From NCBI RefSeq assembly GCF_963662255.1, contig NC_085072.1, positions 3,261,001-3,325,000 of the forward strand: 64,000 bases of DNA. Reading direction: 5' to 3'. Both the position numbers and the translations under genes were made by a program. Positions within the stretch are counted from its first letter, which is position 1. Each line of letters starts with the position of its first letter. The notes beneath the pieces were generated by a model, which did no database searches, was not told where the DNA came from, and saw nothing but the letters and a program-made list of their open reading frames with translations. This stretch comes from Cinclus cinclus (Eukaryota; Chordata; Aves; Passeriformes; Cinclidae). This document shows, piece by piece, positions 17,650 to 30,034 of this stretch.

Positions 17650-20600
17650 CTGAGCCCAGGGCGCAGCGGGAATTCCAGTGGGAATTCGCTGTTGGCATCC
17701 GGCACCTGAGACAGCCCCTTGGGCAGGGCAGGGCACCCTCCCCTCGTCCCGCATCCCCGCGGTGACAATTCCCGTCTCCCAAGCATCCATCGCAGCTCGT
17801 TCCCATCCGCGACATCGGGCTGAGGACGAGGGAAGGGGACACGCCACAAGCCACCGGCTTAGCAGCGGGATGGATGAGGGTGGCACAGGCTGTGCGCCGG
17901 CAGGGAGCCCCGTGGTGTCACCATGTCACTGTCACCCACGGGCGGTGCAGCCCTGCAGTAATTCCCTCCCCCAAGCACAATTCCCGGTGCCAGCAGCACC
18001 CACGGGGCTGCCACGTGCAGGCCACAAGGCTGGGGGTGGGGTGGAACCTGGCCCCAAACCCGCTGTCACCCTCTGGTCCCAACGCAGGTGACACCACAGC
18101 TGGGGAGGCCACCAGAGCATTGTCCTGCTCCTGGCTGTGTCACGCCATCCTTCTTCTTCCTCCTGCCAGGCCGTAGGACCAAGAAGAGGGATGGCAGCAG
18201 GGCCAAGGTCACGGGGAAAAAAAAAAAAGCCTAAGAGAAAGGCAGGAGGAGGTGACATTCCCCAAAATGAATGTCCCTGCTGCCACCCTGCAGGGCACTC
18301 ACGTGGCCACTGCCACCCCGCTCATTGCAGCTGCCCTGGCTCCCATTTTGCTCCTGTTTTGCCTCCTGCTAATTGACGTTGGAAAACTGCTGGGTTTTGG
18401 CGAGCCCAAGGCAGCAATTAACTCCTGCAAAGGGCAGGGAAGAGGCTGGAGGCGGAACACCGGGCACAGACTTCTCGTGGATGCGGCGATCCCAAATCCT
18501 TCCGCCCTGAGCCCCAAAACCTGCGACCCTGAGCCCCCCAAACCCCACAGCCCTGAGCCCCCCAAACCCCACAACTCCGAGCCTGCCGCCACCAGGGGCT
18601 GTGACAACCTCGGCTCCTGCTGTCCAAGCCTCCAAAGGCGTCACATCCACGTGCCAAAGCTGCCGGAGCCACGGTGCCGGGGGTCAGGAATCTGCCCTCG
18701 CCCCCAGCCGGGGCTTCCCCGAGCCTCAGGGTGCAGCAGCCCAGGAATTCCAGGGGGTGTGGAAGGAAAGGAAAAGCAGGGAGCCTCCGGGCGAGCTGTC
18801 AGGGGGAATGTTTCCATCTAAGGCCTTGGTATTTCTCTGGCGGTGCCTGCACTAAATCAGAGCAGCTCCTCTCATTATTCTCTCGTGCTTTACAAGGTAG
18901 CACGGCCATGGCAGGAATGCAGGAGGATGGGGAGAAATCCCAGCCTCTCCTGCAGTGGAAAACACCTGCAGGCCTCACCCTCTGCAGAGGCATCCCCCGG
19001 ACATCCCCTGTCACCTCACCTGGTCCCCGGTGTCACCTCAGTCACCTCACCTGGTCCCCGATGAGGTGACAGTGGCACAGCCCCGGTGCTGCCAGGTTGG
19101 GAGGATTGCCCTGGATGCCAGCATGAGGTTTTGTCCACTCCTTCTCCATCCCATTTGGCACCAGGAAATGGGTTCTTCCCAGCCTGGGAGCACTGGGAAG
19201 CCACCATAGGGATGTGGCACACAGTGGGTGACCCTTCACTCCTCTCTTCCCTCTGGGTCAATCTGTGCAGGGACGCATCCAGAGCAGCAGCTCCCACCAC
19301 CTCTCCTCCCTCCTCCTGCCCCATCCTGGGCTTGGCTTAGCGCTGATTCCCAGCCCAGAGCGAGCCCAAAGCCAACGTTTGGGATTTGGGCAGCCTGGAT
19401 TCGTGGAGCGGGACTGGAGGATGGTTAACAACAAGGCAGCACAGCAGGTCCTGGGCAGCACCACCAGGATGGACACGGAGCAGCGGCCACATCCCAGCCC
19501 TGACAGAGCCACCTGGACCCTCCCAATTCCCAGCACACCTGGCCAGGATGGAGGTGACACACTGGCAGGATGGGGATCCCATTCCCATTCCCCCCCCCCA
19601 GCGCTTGAATGCTCTCCCGGGGGATCCCTGAGGAGCTGGAGAACCCACAGGGCTGGGATGGTGCCGAGGGCAGGACGGGAGGAACCCGGAGCTCTCTGCT
19701 CCAGAACCCCAGAGCTGTTCCCGTGCATAACCACAGCCAGGATTTTGGATTTTTTGGATCCCAGGACACGGAGATTTTGGCAAAGCCTGGGCAGGGATGC
19801 TCCAGCCATTCCCGTGGGATGGGGCAGCCCAGGAGCACCGGGAGAATTTAGTGTCCAGCTCATCACCCCACACACCCAAGCAGCAGAGATCCCACCAACC
19901 TCCACTCCCACCTTCCCACATCCCGTTCAGAACGTGCAGGAACTTTAAACTCGGCTTAAATTAAATCAAACCCAGCAGGCAAGACCCAACCTAGAGGCAG
20001 AACAACGCTCAGGAGGGACAGGAGAGCCACCGGGCAGGACAGGCGGCCACAGGCCCGGTATTTTTAGTAGGATTACACAGGGACAGGGGATTCCTACCCC
20101 GAAAATCCCTGGGGACTTTAAATAGGTCCTGTCACTTCCTGCAGGAGCAGCAGCCGGGAGAAGCATCTGCTGCTGGGGAAAGGAGGAGGAGGAGAGAGGC
20201 AGCCCCTGGGTTTTGGGGACACCCTGGGACAATGGGGGGCTCACCTTGTCACCGGAGTGCTGCTTCCTCTTCCCTGTTCCGTGAAGAATCCCGTGGGAGG
20301 GGAGGGAAATAAAAACAAACCCAAACCGGCAGCAATCCCTCCTAAAAATTCCCTTTTTTTGTGGGGGAAACTGAGGCAGGAGAGGCGGGGCTGGTTGGAC
20401 ACCACAGGGAAATTTGGGATCCCCTAAAAGCTGGGATTGATAATTCCAGACAGGGAAGGGCGCTCAGATCCCGAGGGTGGCAGCAGCCCTTGGGGACAGG
20501 CTGGGGACAGCAATGCCCCTCCTGCCACTGCCACCACGTGAGCTGGGATGGGTGTCCCTGCTCCAAGAATTAGGCTCGGGATCACATCCCTGCCTAACTC

Positions 20601-20900
20601 CTGCCACCCCACGCTCCTCCAAGCCTTAAATCCCTATTTCCCCATCCACAACAACAACAACAAAAAAACAAATAAAAAACAAACCCCAAGCACAGCGGAG
20701 TTTGTTTTGGCTTTTTTTTTTTTCTTTTCCTAAGCAAAAAGGACAAGCAGGCAACAAGGCGAGAGCGGTAAAAAAAAAAAAAATAAAATTTGAAAAAAGA
20801 AATTAAAAAGTCTGTGAACACTTTTCGCTGCTGCAAAGGGTTAAAAAAATAAAGTCGGGAAAAGCGATAGGAAAAACACACGCGGCTCCCAGGGAAGAGC
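17650..20900. other. No gene seen
   Basis: Mostly unique GC-rich sequence without a repeat array. At 20244 a minus-strand donor-like GACAAG|GTGAGC follows an acceptor-like CACGGAACAG about 30 nt upstream; this could be a tiny untranslated exon but is probably chance. Confidence 0.45.
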
Positions 20901-20934
20901 GGCCGGCTGCTCCCGTTTCCCTTCCCAACATGCC

Positions 20935-21126
20935 CCGCTCCTGGGAAAGTGTGGGCTGTTTTCCATATATAACTGCAAACTGTTCCATGCAGTAAGAAGT
21001 CTAATTAAAGGGAGCCAGGCGAGCAGGGAAAGGCGATATTTATCCCCGGAGAAAAGAACCCCCTTCCCCAGCCATCCCCTGAAATCCCAAATCCAGACCC
21101 TGGTCCAGTAAAGGGGAAGAAAAGAA

Positions 21127-21160
<34 letters not shown>
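20935..21160. promoter_or_regulatory. AT-rich island with an (AT)n microsatellite
   Basis: Positions 20950-21010 (TTCCATATATAACTGC, TCTAATTAAAGGG) form an AT-rich patch unlike the surroundings, and an (AT)n run of roughly 28 bp follows at 21127-21154. The first part could be a regulatory element; the second is a microsatellite. Confidence 0.3.
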
Positions 21161-21744
21161 CCTGGTGGTAGCATCGTGGAGATGGCAAAAGATAAAAAAA
21201 TAAACTTTGGGAGGGACAGGGCAAGCTCCTCGGAGCTGGAATAAGGTGGGATCAGGTGGGAAGGGGGCATAGTCACCCCCTGGGAGCCTCCCAGGGCCCC
21301 CCTTCCCTGTCCCCCCCAAGTTGGGAGAAACAAGGATTTGAGTAAACAGCAGCAAAGAGCTCGGAAAATAAATATGAAAGTGAATTTACACAGGCGGGAA
21401 GGGGCTGGGAAAAGCCAGGAGGCACCGTGAGGGATCCAGGGTGGGTGGGAGAGGCTGGGAGGGCAGGGGGAGCACCCTGGGCACCCCATCCCTCAAGGGG
21501 TGACCCACAGGCTCTCACCCCATCCCCACAGCCCGGCCCAGCTGAACCCCACCGGTGTTTTGGGGGAACTGTCTCTACCCGTGTCCAGGGGGATGGGGAA
21601 AAAAAAAAAAAAAACCTTGGAAAAACCCTGGATCTGCTTTTCAGAGCTGCTTTGTTCAAGCTGTGCTTCCCACCAGCGCCAGGCACTGCCGTAATCCAGA
21701 GCAGGCACCACATTCCCGGTTCCCGGGGCCTCTCCCGGGGGGAT

Positions 21745-21850
21745 CAGAGCAATTAAAAACCGTTAGCGTGCTTTAATTAAGTGCTGATTATATTTAAGAG
21801 TTGGGGAGTTGCACCATCATCATCATCACGGGTATTACTTCCAGCTGGAT
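21745..21850. promoter_or_regulatory. AT-rich island, candidate regulatory element
   Basis: It contains CAATTAAAAACCGTTAGC, CTTTAATTAAGTGCTG and GATTATATTTAAGAG, then a short CATCATCATCATCACGG run. It directly precedes the CATTCCC array. Confidence 0.3.
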
Positions 21851-21935
21851 GGGGCTCTGCGCTCCCTAAAATTGCATTTTGTCCTGTTGGTACCCTGCAA
21901 TCACCCTGATCTGCAGCCATGGAGTTTGGGCTGGC

Positions 21936-22443
21936 ATTCCCAGCCCTGCCATTCCCAGCCCTGCCATTCCCAGCCCTGCCATTCCCAATCCAGCCATTCC
22001 CAGCCCTGCCATTCCCAATCCAGCCATTCCCAGCCCTGCCATTCATTCCCAATCCAGCCATTCCCAGCCCTGCCATTCCCAATCCAGCCATTCATTCCCA
22101 ATCCAGCCATTCCCAATCCAGTCATTCCCAATCCAGCCATTCATTCCCAATCCAGCCATTCCCAGCCCTGCCATTCCCAATCCAGCCATTCCCAGCCCAG
22201 CCATTCATTCCCAATCCAGCCATTCCCAATCCAGTCATTCCCAATCCAGCCATTCATTCCCAATCCAGCCATTCCCAGCCCTGCCATTCCCAGCCCTGCC
22301 ATTCCCAATCCAGCCATTCCCAGCCCAGCCATTCATTCCCAATCCAGCCATTCATTCCCAATCCAGCCATTCCCAGCCCAGCCATTCATTCCAAATCCAG
22401 CCATTCCCAGCCCTGCCATTCATTCCCAATCCAGCCATTCCCT
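21936..22443. repeat. Minisatellite (CATTCCCAGCCCTGC / CATTCCCAATCCAGC)
   Basis: About 33 copies of 15-bp units in two main versions, with 4-base CATT insertions. Because the period is divisible by three, long open frames in both strands (Gly/Ala/Trp-rich or Ser/Pro-rich) are artefacts of the array. Confidence 0.93.
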
Positions 22444-22629
22444 GCCCCAAATCCTCACCCCCACCCTGCAGCCCGGGGCTCCCGGCACAGCCCTGCCCTG
22501 CCATTCTCCCAGAGCCTCCCAGCCACACCAGTAACCCCAGCAAACTGGGACATCCCTTCCCTCGGAGCTGCTCCCACCTCCCACATTCCTGCAAGGAGGG
22601 ATTGAGGCCTTCCAACCCCTCCAGCACGG

Positions 22630-22812
22630 ACCCAAAGCCAGGATTTGCCAGAAATGTGCCAGAAATCCCAGCTCCCCCCAGAAAAATCACCAGTGATGCT
22701 GGGATGGAATCACAGGATCACGGCCCCAAAGCCAGGCTTTGCCAGAAATCCCAACTCCCAAAAAAAACAAACCACCGACAGTGATGCTGGAATAGGAATC
22801 ACAAGATCCCAC
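22630..22812. repeat. Tandem duplication of about 93 bp
   Basis: Two diverged copies, each running from CCCAAAGCCAGG through TTTGCCAGAAATCCCA and CAGTGATGCTGG to AATCACA(G/A)GATC. The first copy has an extra AATGTGCCAG. Confidence 0.8.
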
Positions 22813-22829
22813 AACAGTTTGGGATGAAT

Positions 22830-22950
22830 CCCAAACCCATCCCATCCCATGGACAGGGACACCTCCCACTATCCCAGGCTGCTCCACGCTCCCCAGTCCA
22901 GCCCAGCCTTGCTAGGGTGAGCTCAACCTCAGACACCACGGGCACAAGGA
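22830..22950 (-). mobile_element. CR1 LINE 3'-end fragment, diverged
   Basis: The plus strand contains ATGGACAGGGACACCTCCCA, then CTATCCCAGGCTGCTCCACG and CCAGTCCAGCCCAGCCTTGC, in the order of the antisense CR1 3' block. It is more diverged than the copy at 40893. Confidence 0.6.
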
Positions 22951-23234
22951 CACGGCGCTCCCACCCCAAGGAACACCCCAAAATCCCCACAGCCTCTGCC
23001 CAGCCTCCAAACCAGAGGCACAAAGCGGCCCTGGGGTCACCCGAGGTGACCACCCGAGTGGCCACCGGGCACGGTGTGCTGGCCAGAGCTGCGCACGGCC
23101 CCGGGCCTGCGGGCACTGCCCCAGGTGGGTCCCTAAGAACCGGCGCTAATCCAGGGATAATCGCGGCTTTAGCAGGGATAGGGCCCAGATTAGTGCAACA
23201 ATCCCGGTGTCAGGAGCACTGCGCTGGCATGGAG

Positions 23235-24125
23235 CGGTGACAGAGCCAGGGGAGAGAGGGATCCGGGGGGAAGGCAGAGAGGGATCCACGGGGGGAAGGC
23301 AGAGAGGGATCCGGGGGGAAGGCAGAGAGGGATCCACGGGGGGAAGGCAGAGAGGGATCCACGGGGGGAAGGCAGAGAGGGATCCGGGGGGAAGGCAGAG
23401 AGGGATCCACGGGGGGAAGGCAGAGAGGGATCCACGGGGGGAAGGCAGAGAGGGATCCACGGGGGGAAGGCAGAGAGGGATCCACGGGGGGAAGGCAGAG
23501 AGGGATCCACGGGGGGAAGGCAGAGAGGGATCCACGGGGGGAAGGCAGAGAGGGATCCACGGGGGGAAGGCAGAGAGGGATCCACGGGGGGAAGGCAGAG
23601 AGGGATCCACGGGGGGAAGGCAGAGAGGGATCCACGGGGGGAAGGCAGAGAGGGATCCACGGGGGGAAGGCAGAGAGGGATCCACGGGGGGAAGGCAGAG
23701 AGGGATCCACGGGGGGAAGGCAGAGAGGGATCCACGGGGGGAAGGCAGAGAGGGATCCACGGGGGGAAGGCAGGGAGGGATCCGGGGGGGGGAAGGCACG
23801 GAGGGATCCACGGGGAAGGCAGAGAGGGATCCACGGGGGGAAGGCAGGGAGGGATCCGGGGGGGGGAAGGCACGGAGGGATCCACGGGGAAGGCAGAGAG
23901 GGATCCACGGGGGGAGAAGGCACGGAGGGATCCACGGGGAAGGCACGGAGGGATCCACGGGGGGAAGGCACGGAGGGATCCACGGGGGGAAGGCAGAGAG
24001 GGATCCACGGGGGGAAGGCACGGAGGGATCCACGGGGGGAAGGCAGAGAGGGATCCACGGGGGGAAGGCACGGAGGGATCCACGGGGGGAAGGCAGAGAG
24101 GGATCCACGGGGAAGGCAGAGAGGG
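23235..24125. repeat. 25-bp minisatellite with GGATCC in every unit
   Basis: About 35 copies of GGCAGAGAGGGATCCACGGG plus GGGAA. From about 23407 to 23770 the copies are almost identical; the right part (after 23770) has variants with GGCACGGAGGG and missing G's. The G-rich strand is always plus. Three units make 75 nt, so all frames stay open and give spurious proteins. Confidence 0.95.
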
Positions 24126-24129
24126 ATCC

Positions 24130-24300
24130 ATAGGAATATAGAGAGGGATCTGCAGGATACAGTGAGGGATCCATGAGGGATCCCAGGAATACAGTGAGGG
24201 ATCTACAAGGAATCCCCTGGCGACACAGAGACTGATCCATGGTAACACAGTGAGGGATCCACCAGGAATCCACAGGAACACCGTGAGGAATCCCCGGACA
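24130..24300. repeat. Degenerate repeat (ACAGTGAGGGATCCA family)
   Basis: About six loose copies of GTGAGGGATCCA / GGAATACAGTGAGGGATC, related by the GGGATCC core to the preceding 25-bp array. Confidence 0.7.
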
Positions 24301-24309
24301 CTGGAGCCC

Positions 24310-27300
24310 AGCATGGACACACCCCCTGGCTCAGGGTGGTGATTCCCTCTCCCCATCCCAATGGAAAAATGCCAAACTCACGGCCAGGATTCCCCCTCCA
24401 GCCCAGCTGTCCCAGCTGGGACTGCTCTGCCTGCTGGAATTCCCTCCATTCCCAAGGCTTTGGCTCCTCTTCCCTTTCCCAGCATTTTCCCTGCAGAATC
24501 TGGGGCCTTCCTCTCCCTCCCCATCGGCCTTTGCACCTTCCATGGAGCCTAGAGAGCGGCTGGGCAGGTGGGTTTGTTCCTGGAATGACGAGGAGAGTGG
24601 GAATGCAGGGTGGTAGCTTGGACTGGGGTCACTCAGCACTGTTTGGGGTCACCCAGAACTCTTTGGGGTCCCCCAGCACCACCTTGGCTGCTCCCACACT
24701 CGAGGGAAGGCAGATCCTGGGTGAGGAGGCTGAGATTTAGGAAAAATCCCTCTGCTCCCTGCTGGCTTTTCCTGGATCCCTTCCCAGCACCCTGGTGCCC
24801 AAAGGATCACCCCGAGAGGGGACCGAGACACAACAAGGCCGGGCTGTGCAGGCAGCTGGGAGGAGGAAGGGAGGTTCCCTCACTGTCCTTTCCAGAGGGA
24901 AAAAGGACAGAGCCGTGCCTGGAAGCTCCAGGAAATGCCAGGAAACACTTCCAGCCCCGCACGGCGCCGCAGAAACTCCATCTGCAGCATCTTCCCGGGA
25001 TTCGATGCATTTCACGTCCGACTGCAGGAGCCCGAGGATCCCCTGGCTGCTGACCTGCAGGAAACACCCGGCTGCTGCTGCTGTGGGAGGGAGTGGAACA
25101 GGAGTAGGAGGAGGAGGAAAAACCATTCCTGCACCCGGCTCTGGGCGTGCAGAGCTCCAGCAGGTGCCCGGTGAGGCATGGAGAACATCCATGGAGGGGG
25201 AGAGCTGGGAAAACAGCGCTGAGAAAGGAAGCAGGGAATGGGAAGGGATGAAAGGCAGCGGGTCAGGAGCTGGCACGACAGAATGCAGCGGTGGGGACGG
25301 AGCTGGAGCACGGTGTGGATGGATTTTGGGCCTGTGGGACTGGCTGTAGCCATCCTGCAGAATCCATGGATATCAGGACAGTGTCCTCTGGATGAGCCTC
25401 CCCCAAAAAAGGGAGCGGGGTCTCAGCACCCTGCCCGTGGTCCCAGCCTTTTCCATCTCCTCTAGGAGCCCAAACCAGCACCCAGCACTCTCCAATAATC
25501 CCAAATACCCCTGAGATGAGAAATCCATGGATTTAACACCTCGTGGATCAGCCAGGCCGGCTCCCAGGGGCACAGCACACCCCGGGGATGCCAGAGCAGG
25601 TAGCAGGATGAGGTTCTCCAGCTGGATTTCCTCATGGGGATGCGAGAAGGGCTCGGCTGTTTGCTTTCTCCTTCCCCCAGGAAATCTCCTGCTGACTCGG
25701 GGAACACCCTCGGGCGAAGCTCTGTGGGGAGGAGACGCTTCCCAGCCACAGCTTTGGTCCTTCCCTTCACTTTTTTGGCCAGTCCAGTTGAGGTCAGATT
25801 GGAGAGCAATCAGTCACTTGGGAAATAACACCACTGCAGGCCTCCTCCCTCAAAGAAACCTCAAAAGACAGCATTTAAGGCGAGCTTAATTTGGACAACT
25901 AAAAATAGCCAGCACTAGTCACACTGGAAAATGCAGGATGTGGAGCTTCACCATCTCCCAGCTCCAGCCTGCGCACGGGGGTTTGTAGCCCCCAGCCCCA
26001 CAGATTTGTCCACAGGGATGAGCACGGCCTTGCTCCCACAGGGAATCCAGCAGGACCCATCCCAGAGCCCTGCCTGGCTCCTCCGATGAAAGTTTGGGGA
26101 TCCAAAACTTTCCCAGGCAGGATGTGGTGACTCAGAGCCACGTCTGCAGCGGGACACCCAGGAAAGATCCCAGCCACGCTTCCCAGCTTCTCCCAGCCCA
26201 GCCAAGTCTCTGATCCCAGCTCCCTGCAGCTGATTCAGCCCCGGGTGAAGGCAGCCAGGCCTGTGCCATTAGGATAAATCCTGGTTGCCATTCCTGCTGT
26301 CACCCACACTGTGACCCCTCGTCGGCCTCGCTCCGGCCATCCCGGGGCTCCTCCAGTGCCAGCCTGGCATTCCCAGCTGCCGGCACGGCCACAAATCCAC
26401 GCTGCCCTCATTTCCCTGCACTCCCCCTCCTTGCACTAATCCCTCCCTGCTCCAGAGGCAGGAATAATGTTCAACTCAGGTTCACGCCAGAGCACCAGCT
26501 CCCTCCCAGCTCGGGTCAACGCCAGGCGTGTCCCCATCACCGAGGCCATGCTGGATCCCTGCTGCTGGCACTGCCACACGCCTGAGGCTCCAGCAGGAAA
26601 CCTCTCTGGAGTGGGAAGCTCTGGGCACCACACACTGCTGGCTGCCAGCTGCAGCGATCCGTCACGCCGGGGATTGGGATGCAGCCGGGCTGAGCCGCGC
26701 AGGTGCCACGAGAATCCCACAGCTGGTAGATCCCGCTCGGATCCATCCCATCTCCCCGGGGGGATTCATCAGAACCAGGATGAGAGGGGACAGTGCTGGA
26801 GGATCTCCTCGCTCATGGCGGTGACCCTGGGCTGCCTGTGGAATGGCAGGAATGGGAAAGGAGATTCCCCACCGATCCTGGGGTGTGCCCCCAGCAGCAC
26901 TCCAGAAACACGGGGTTATTTTTAAGCAGCTGGTGAGAAGGGAGGCAAGGAGCTGGAATGCTGAGAGGACCACACCACTGAGCCTCTGGAAAGGCTGGAG
27001 CCCCGGAGAGGCGAGGCACGGGCATTCCCAAATTCCCAAACAGGAACAAAAGGCGAGAAGCGACAAGCCGAGGGCACTGCAGGGGCCACGGGCACCTCCC
27101 GGCCGAGCGAGGGGTGACGAAGGGACAGTAAAGCTCCAGCTGCTACACCCGGGTCCTTAATTAGCATCTCGAGAAACGGCGCCGAAAATCAGACACCTTC
27201 TGCCCGAAATCCGAGCCCGGACCTGAAAATCCGATCACCGACCCCAATGCTCAAAGAGCAAAGGTCACTTCCAACCCCGCACGGGCTCTGCCACCACCCT
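24310..27300. other. No gene seen
   Basis: About 3 kb of moderately GC-rich unique sequence. None of its open frames shows a recognisable domain. A TAAATT/TTAATTTGG patch near 25880-25910 is a minor AT-rich island. Confidence 0.5.
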
Positions 27301-27309
27301 GCCCCACCG

Positions 27310-28260
27310 TCCCCCCCCCCCCCCCGGTGCCTGCATTCACCCCCTGCCCACCGCCAGCCCCCCCAGCCAGGCAGAGGCAGCACGGCGAGGGCCAGCAGCT
27401 TATTTTTAGCCTGGAGAAGGCAGGAGCCGGCAGCAGCCATCCCGACTCTTGCCCTTGGTGTGGGACACGCCGCTGCTCCCCCCGGGTCCTCGTACCCTGC
27501 TGTCCCCCGGCTCTGCAGCGCTGTGTCCCCCCCGGGATGGCATCACCTCCCCGGGTACCGCTCCTGTGCTCGGGCAGCAGCAGCAGGAGGAGGAGGATGA
27601 GGATGCTGGGCTCAGCCCTGGGGCCGGCCCCGCGGCACAAGGATCGGGATTATTTACAGCTCCTTAACGGGGGGAGAGAGAGAGAGAGGGAGAGAGGGAG
27701 AGGGAGAGGGAGAGGGAGAGGGAGGGAGGGCTGACCTTTGAGAGAGCCGCAGACAAAGAGAGGAGATGTCGGGAATCGCTGCTGCGGGAGACCCTTCCAG
27801 CCAGACCCACGCTCCCGTGAGGGGGAAAGTTCAGCAGCGAGGAGCCGGCCGAGGCCACGGAGAGCGCTGGGATCCCAGCCTGGGAAAAGGAGGGATCGGA
27901 TTCCTCCGTGCCCGGCCCCGCCGGACAAACTCTTCCGGGTGGGGACTCCTACGCGCCCGGGCACCGCTCTCTGCTCCTTCCCGCAGCTGCCTCGGCGCCA
28001 CAAAAACACCGAGATCCAGCACGGATTGGAAAAAACGGGGCTGATCCTCGCCCCCGGCGTCCCGCTCGGCTCAGCCCAGCTGCCGACTCATCCCTGCCGT
28101 GGAAGCGTCGAAGGAAAAGTTTCCCCGTCAGCACAAAACGCCGACACTTCTTGGCCCGAGCTTCCCCTTGGCTGCTGCTGCTGGGGCTGGCCAGGAGTTC
28201 CCCACGTTGGGGACACGCCAGGGAGCGGCCCCGGGTGGCTGCAGTGGGCGACGGGGTGGC
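27310..28260. promoter_or_regulatory. CpG-rich block with purine microsatellite
   Basis: Dense CpG sequence from about 27420 to 28260, interrupted by a G/A-only run (GAGAGGGAGAGGGAGAGG) at 27669-27730 and preceded by an 18-C run near 27311. It could be a promoter-associated island; no exon is identified. Confidence 0.3.
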
Positions 28261-28410
28261 AGGGGACAGTCTGACCCTGTGGTGTGGCACTGGAGTGGCA
28301 CTGGTCCCTGCAGTGTGACACTGGAGTGGCCCTGGGGGCTGCCCCAGGCCCTGGTGCCACAGGGAAGGGAGGGATTCCCAAGGCCAGGATCTCTCTCACA
28401 GCACTGGACA

Positions 28411-28858
28411 ATGGGATCATCGATCCCACCTCCCTTCCCTCGCTGGGATCATCGATCCCACACCTCCCTTCCCCTCGCTGGGATCATCGATCCCACACCT
28501 CCCTTCCCCTCGCTGGGATCATCGATCCCACACCTCCCTTCCCCTCGCTGGGATCATCGATCCCACACCTCCCTTCCCCTCGCTGGGATCATCGATCCCA
28601 CACCTCCCTTCCCCTCGCTGGGATCATCGATCCCACACCTCCCTTCCCCTCGCTGGGATCATCGATCCCACACCTCCCTTCCCCTCGCTGGGATCATCGA
28701 TCCCACCTCCCTTCCCTCGCTGGGATCATCGATCCCACCTCCCTTCCCCTCGCTGGGATCATCGATCCCACACCTCCCTTCCCCTCGCTGGGATCATCCA
28801 TCCCAGCTTCTTCTCCCTCCCTGGGATCATCCATCCCAGCTCCCTTCCCTCGCTCCGA
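28411..28858. repeat. Thirteen-copy 32-36 bp tandem repeat with GGGATCATCGATCCC hairpin
   Basis: Units contain CTGGGATCATCGATCCCA followed by CACCTCCCTTCCCCTCG. Eleven carry ATCGATCCC and the last two have ATCCATCCC. Each unit folds as GGGAT-CATCG-ATCCC. Confidence 0.95.
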
Positions 28859-29219
28859 AGCTGTGGGATTTGGGCAGAGGGCTGCTGGTGTCACACCTGT
28901 GTGTCCCCTCCCCACCCTGAACCCTCCTGGTCTATATTTCTCTCCCCAATTAGGCCTTGATGCCATGATCCAGAAATCCCAGGAGCACACCACCACGGTC
29001 CCCATGTCCCTCACCACCAGCCTGGGCCACAGTGGCTCAATCATCCTGGAGGGAGCAGGGGCAGCCCCAAAAGTGAATCCCACAACCCCAATTCCTGATT
29101 CCAGGGGCCTGGCTGTGCATCAGCTTCCCACGTTCAAATCTGAGACCCCTCCCCGAAGCTCACAAATGCAGGAGGACTCTGAACTCAGGTGTTACTCACA
29201 CAGAGCTCTCCCAGGATTT

Positions 29220-29490
29220 AAGGTGCTTAATTAGCGGTTTAAAAGAGTCACCAGCCAGGTGGGTGACACCCCAGTGGGTGTCATGTGCTCCACAGGGCTC
29301 CAGCTTCCCTCCTGGCCCTACCCAGGCTTACCTTGTGTCTTTTTTCCCTTTTCCTAATGATCCAGCAGAGGGGCAGGGTTTATAAGTCTGTGCAAACTCT
29401 TATTATCCCTGTGCATTAAAGCCAAAAGCAACTAATTAAAACATCAAAGTCACAGGGTTCATTAGCGGGGCCTCGGCGCTGGTAGGAGGT
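29220..29490. promoter_or_regulatory. AT-rich island with TTAATTAG cores, candidate conserved element
   Basis: It contains GTGCTTAATTAGCGG at the left, then TTCCTAATGATCC, CTCTTATTATCC, AACTAATTAAAACATCAAAG and TTCATTAGCGGGG. Both ends are GC-rich. No coding potential. Confidence 0.35.
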
Positions 29491-30034
29491 GACAGGGATT
29501 GTGGCTGTCACCCGACTGCTCCCAGGGACCCCAAGGCTGGCCCTGTACCCCAAAACACATTCCCTGTCCCAGTGTCACTGGGAAAACCACTGGGCTGGGC
29601 AGGATCCTGTCACCTGCCTGTCCCTGTCCCCCAGCTGGTCACCTTTGCCTGCACCAATGTGGAGAGGAGGGAGGTGGGGGACAGCTCTGCCACCCTCTGC
29701 CACCAAAGCTGCTTCACCCAGGAGCATCTCCAGCCCCACCACCCCCCATCACAACACCATCACCCTATTTCCCACCCAGCACAACACCAGGGGGACAGGG
29801 ATGAGCTCAAATTCCCAGCTCGCCCCCACTGATTCACCCCCTGTTCTGCACACCAGATCCCCTCAGGTGTGCCGGAGCAGCCATTCATTCCTTCCCAGGA
29901 ATGCTGCAGGCATTCAGCAGATCCCCTGGATCTGGGAGTTCCCGGCAAGCCACAGGAGATGGGAACACTGGGAAAGTGGCACCGCTTGTGCTGCAGTGGT
30001 CACTTCCCATCTAAGGGCCTGCATCCATCGCCAT

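Noticed and set aside
20241..20275. Tiny minus-strand exon between an AG and CAAG|GTGAGC
   Set aside because: Acceptor context lacks a good pyrimidine tract and the exon would be about 30 nt with no coding match; likely chance.
21809..22784. Ser/His/Pro-rich plus-strand open frames, possible secreted repeat protein
   Set aside because: The 15-bp period keeps all frames open; no splice or signal-peptide evidence and the unit varies without codon bias.
23146..24356. Pro/Ser-rich minus and Gly/Arg-rich plus open frames of over 300 codons
   Set aside because: Both strands are open because the 25-bp unit lacks stops; this is a minisatellite, not a gene.
28927..29234. Plus-strand open frame (LDAMIQKSQEHTTTV) with some protein-like composition
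   Set aside because: No recognised family, no clear splice sites and it begins inside the adjacent repeat's open frame.
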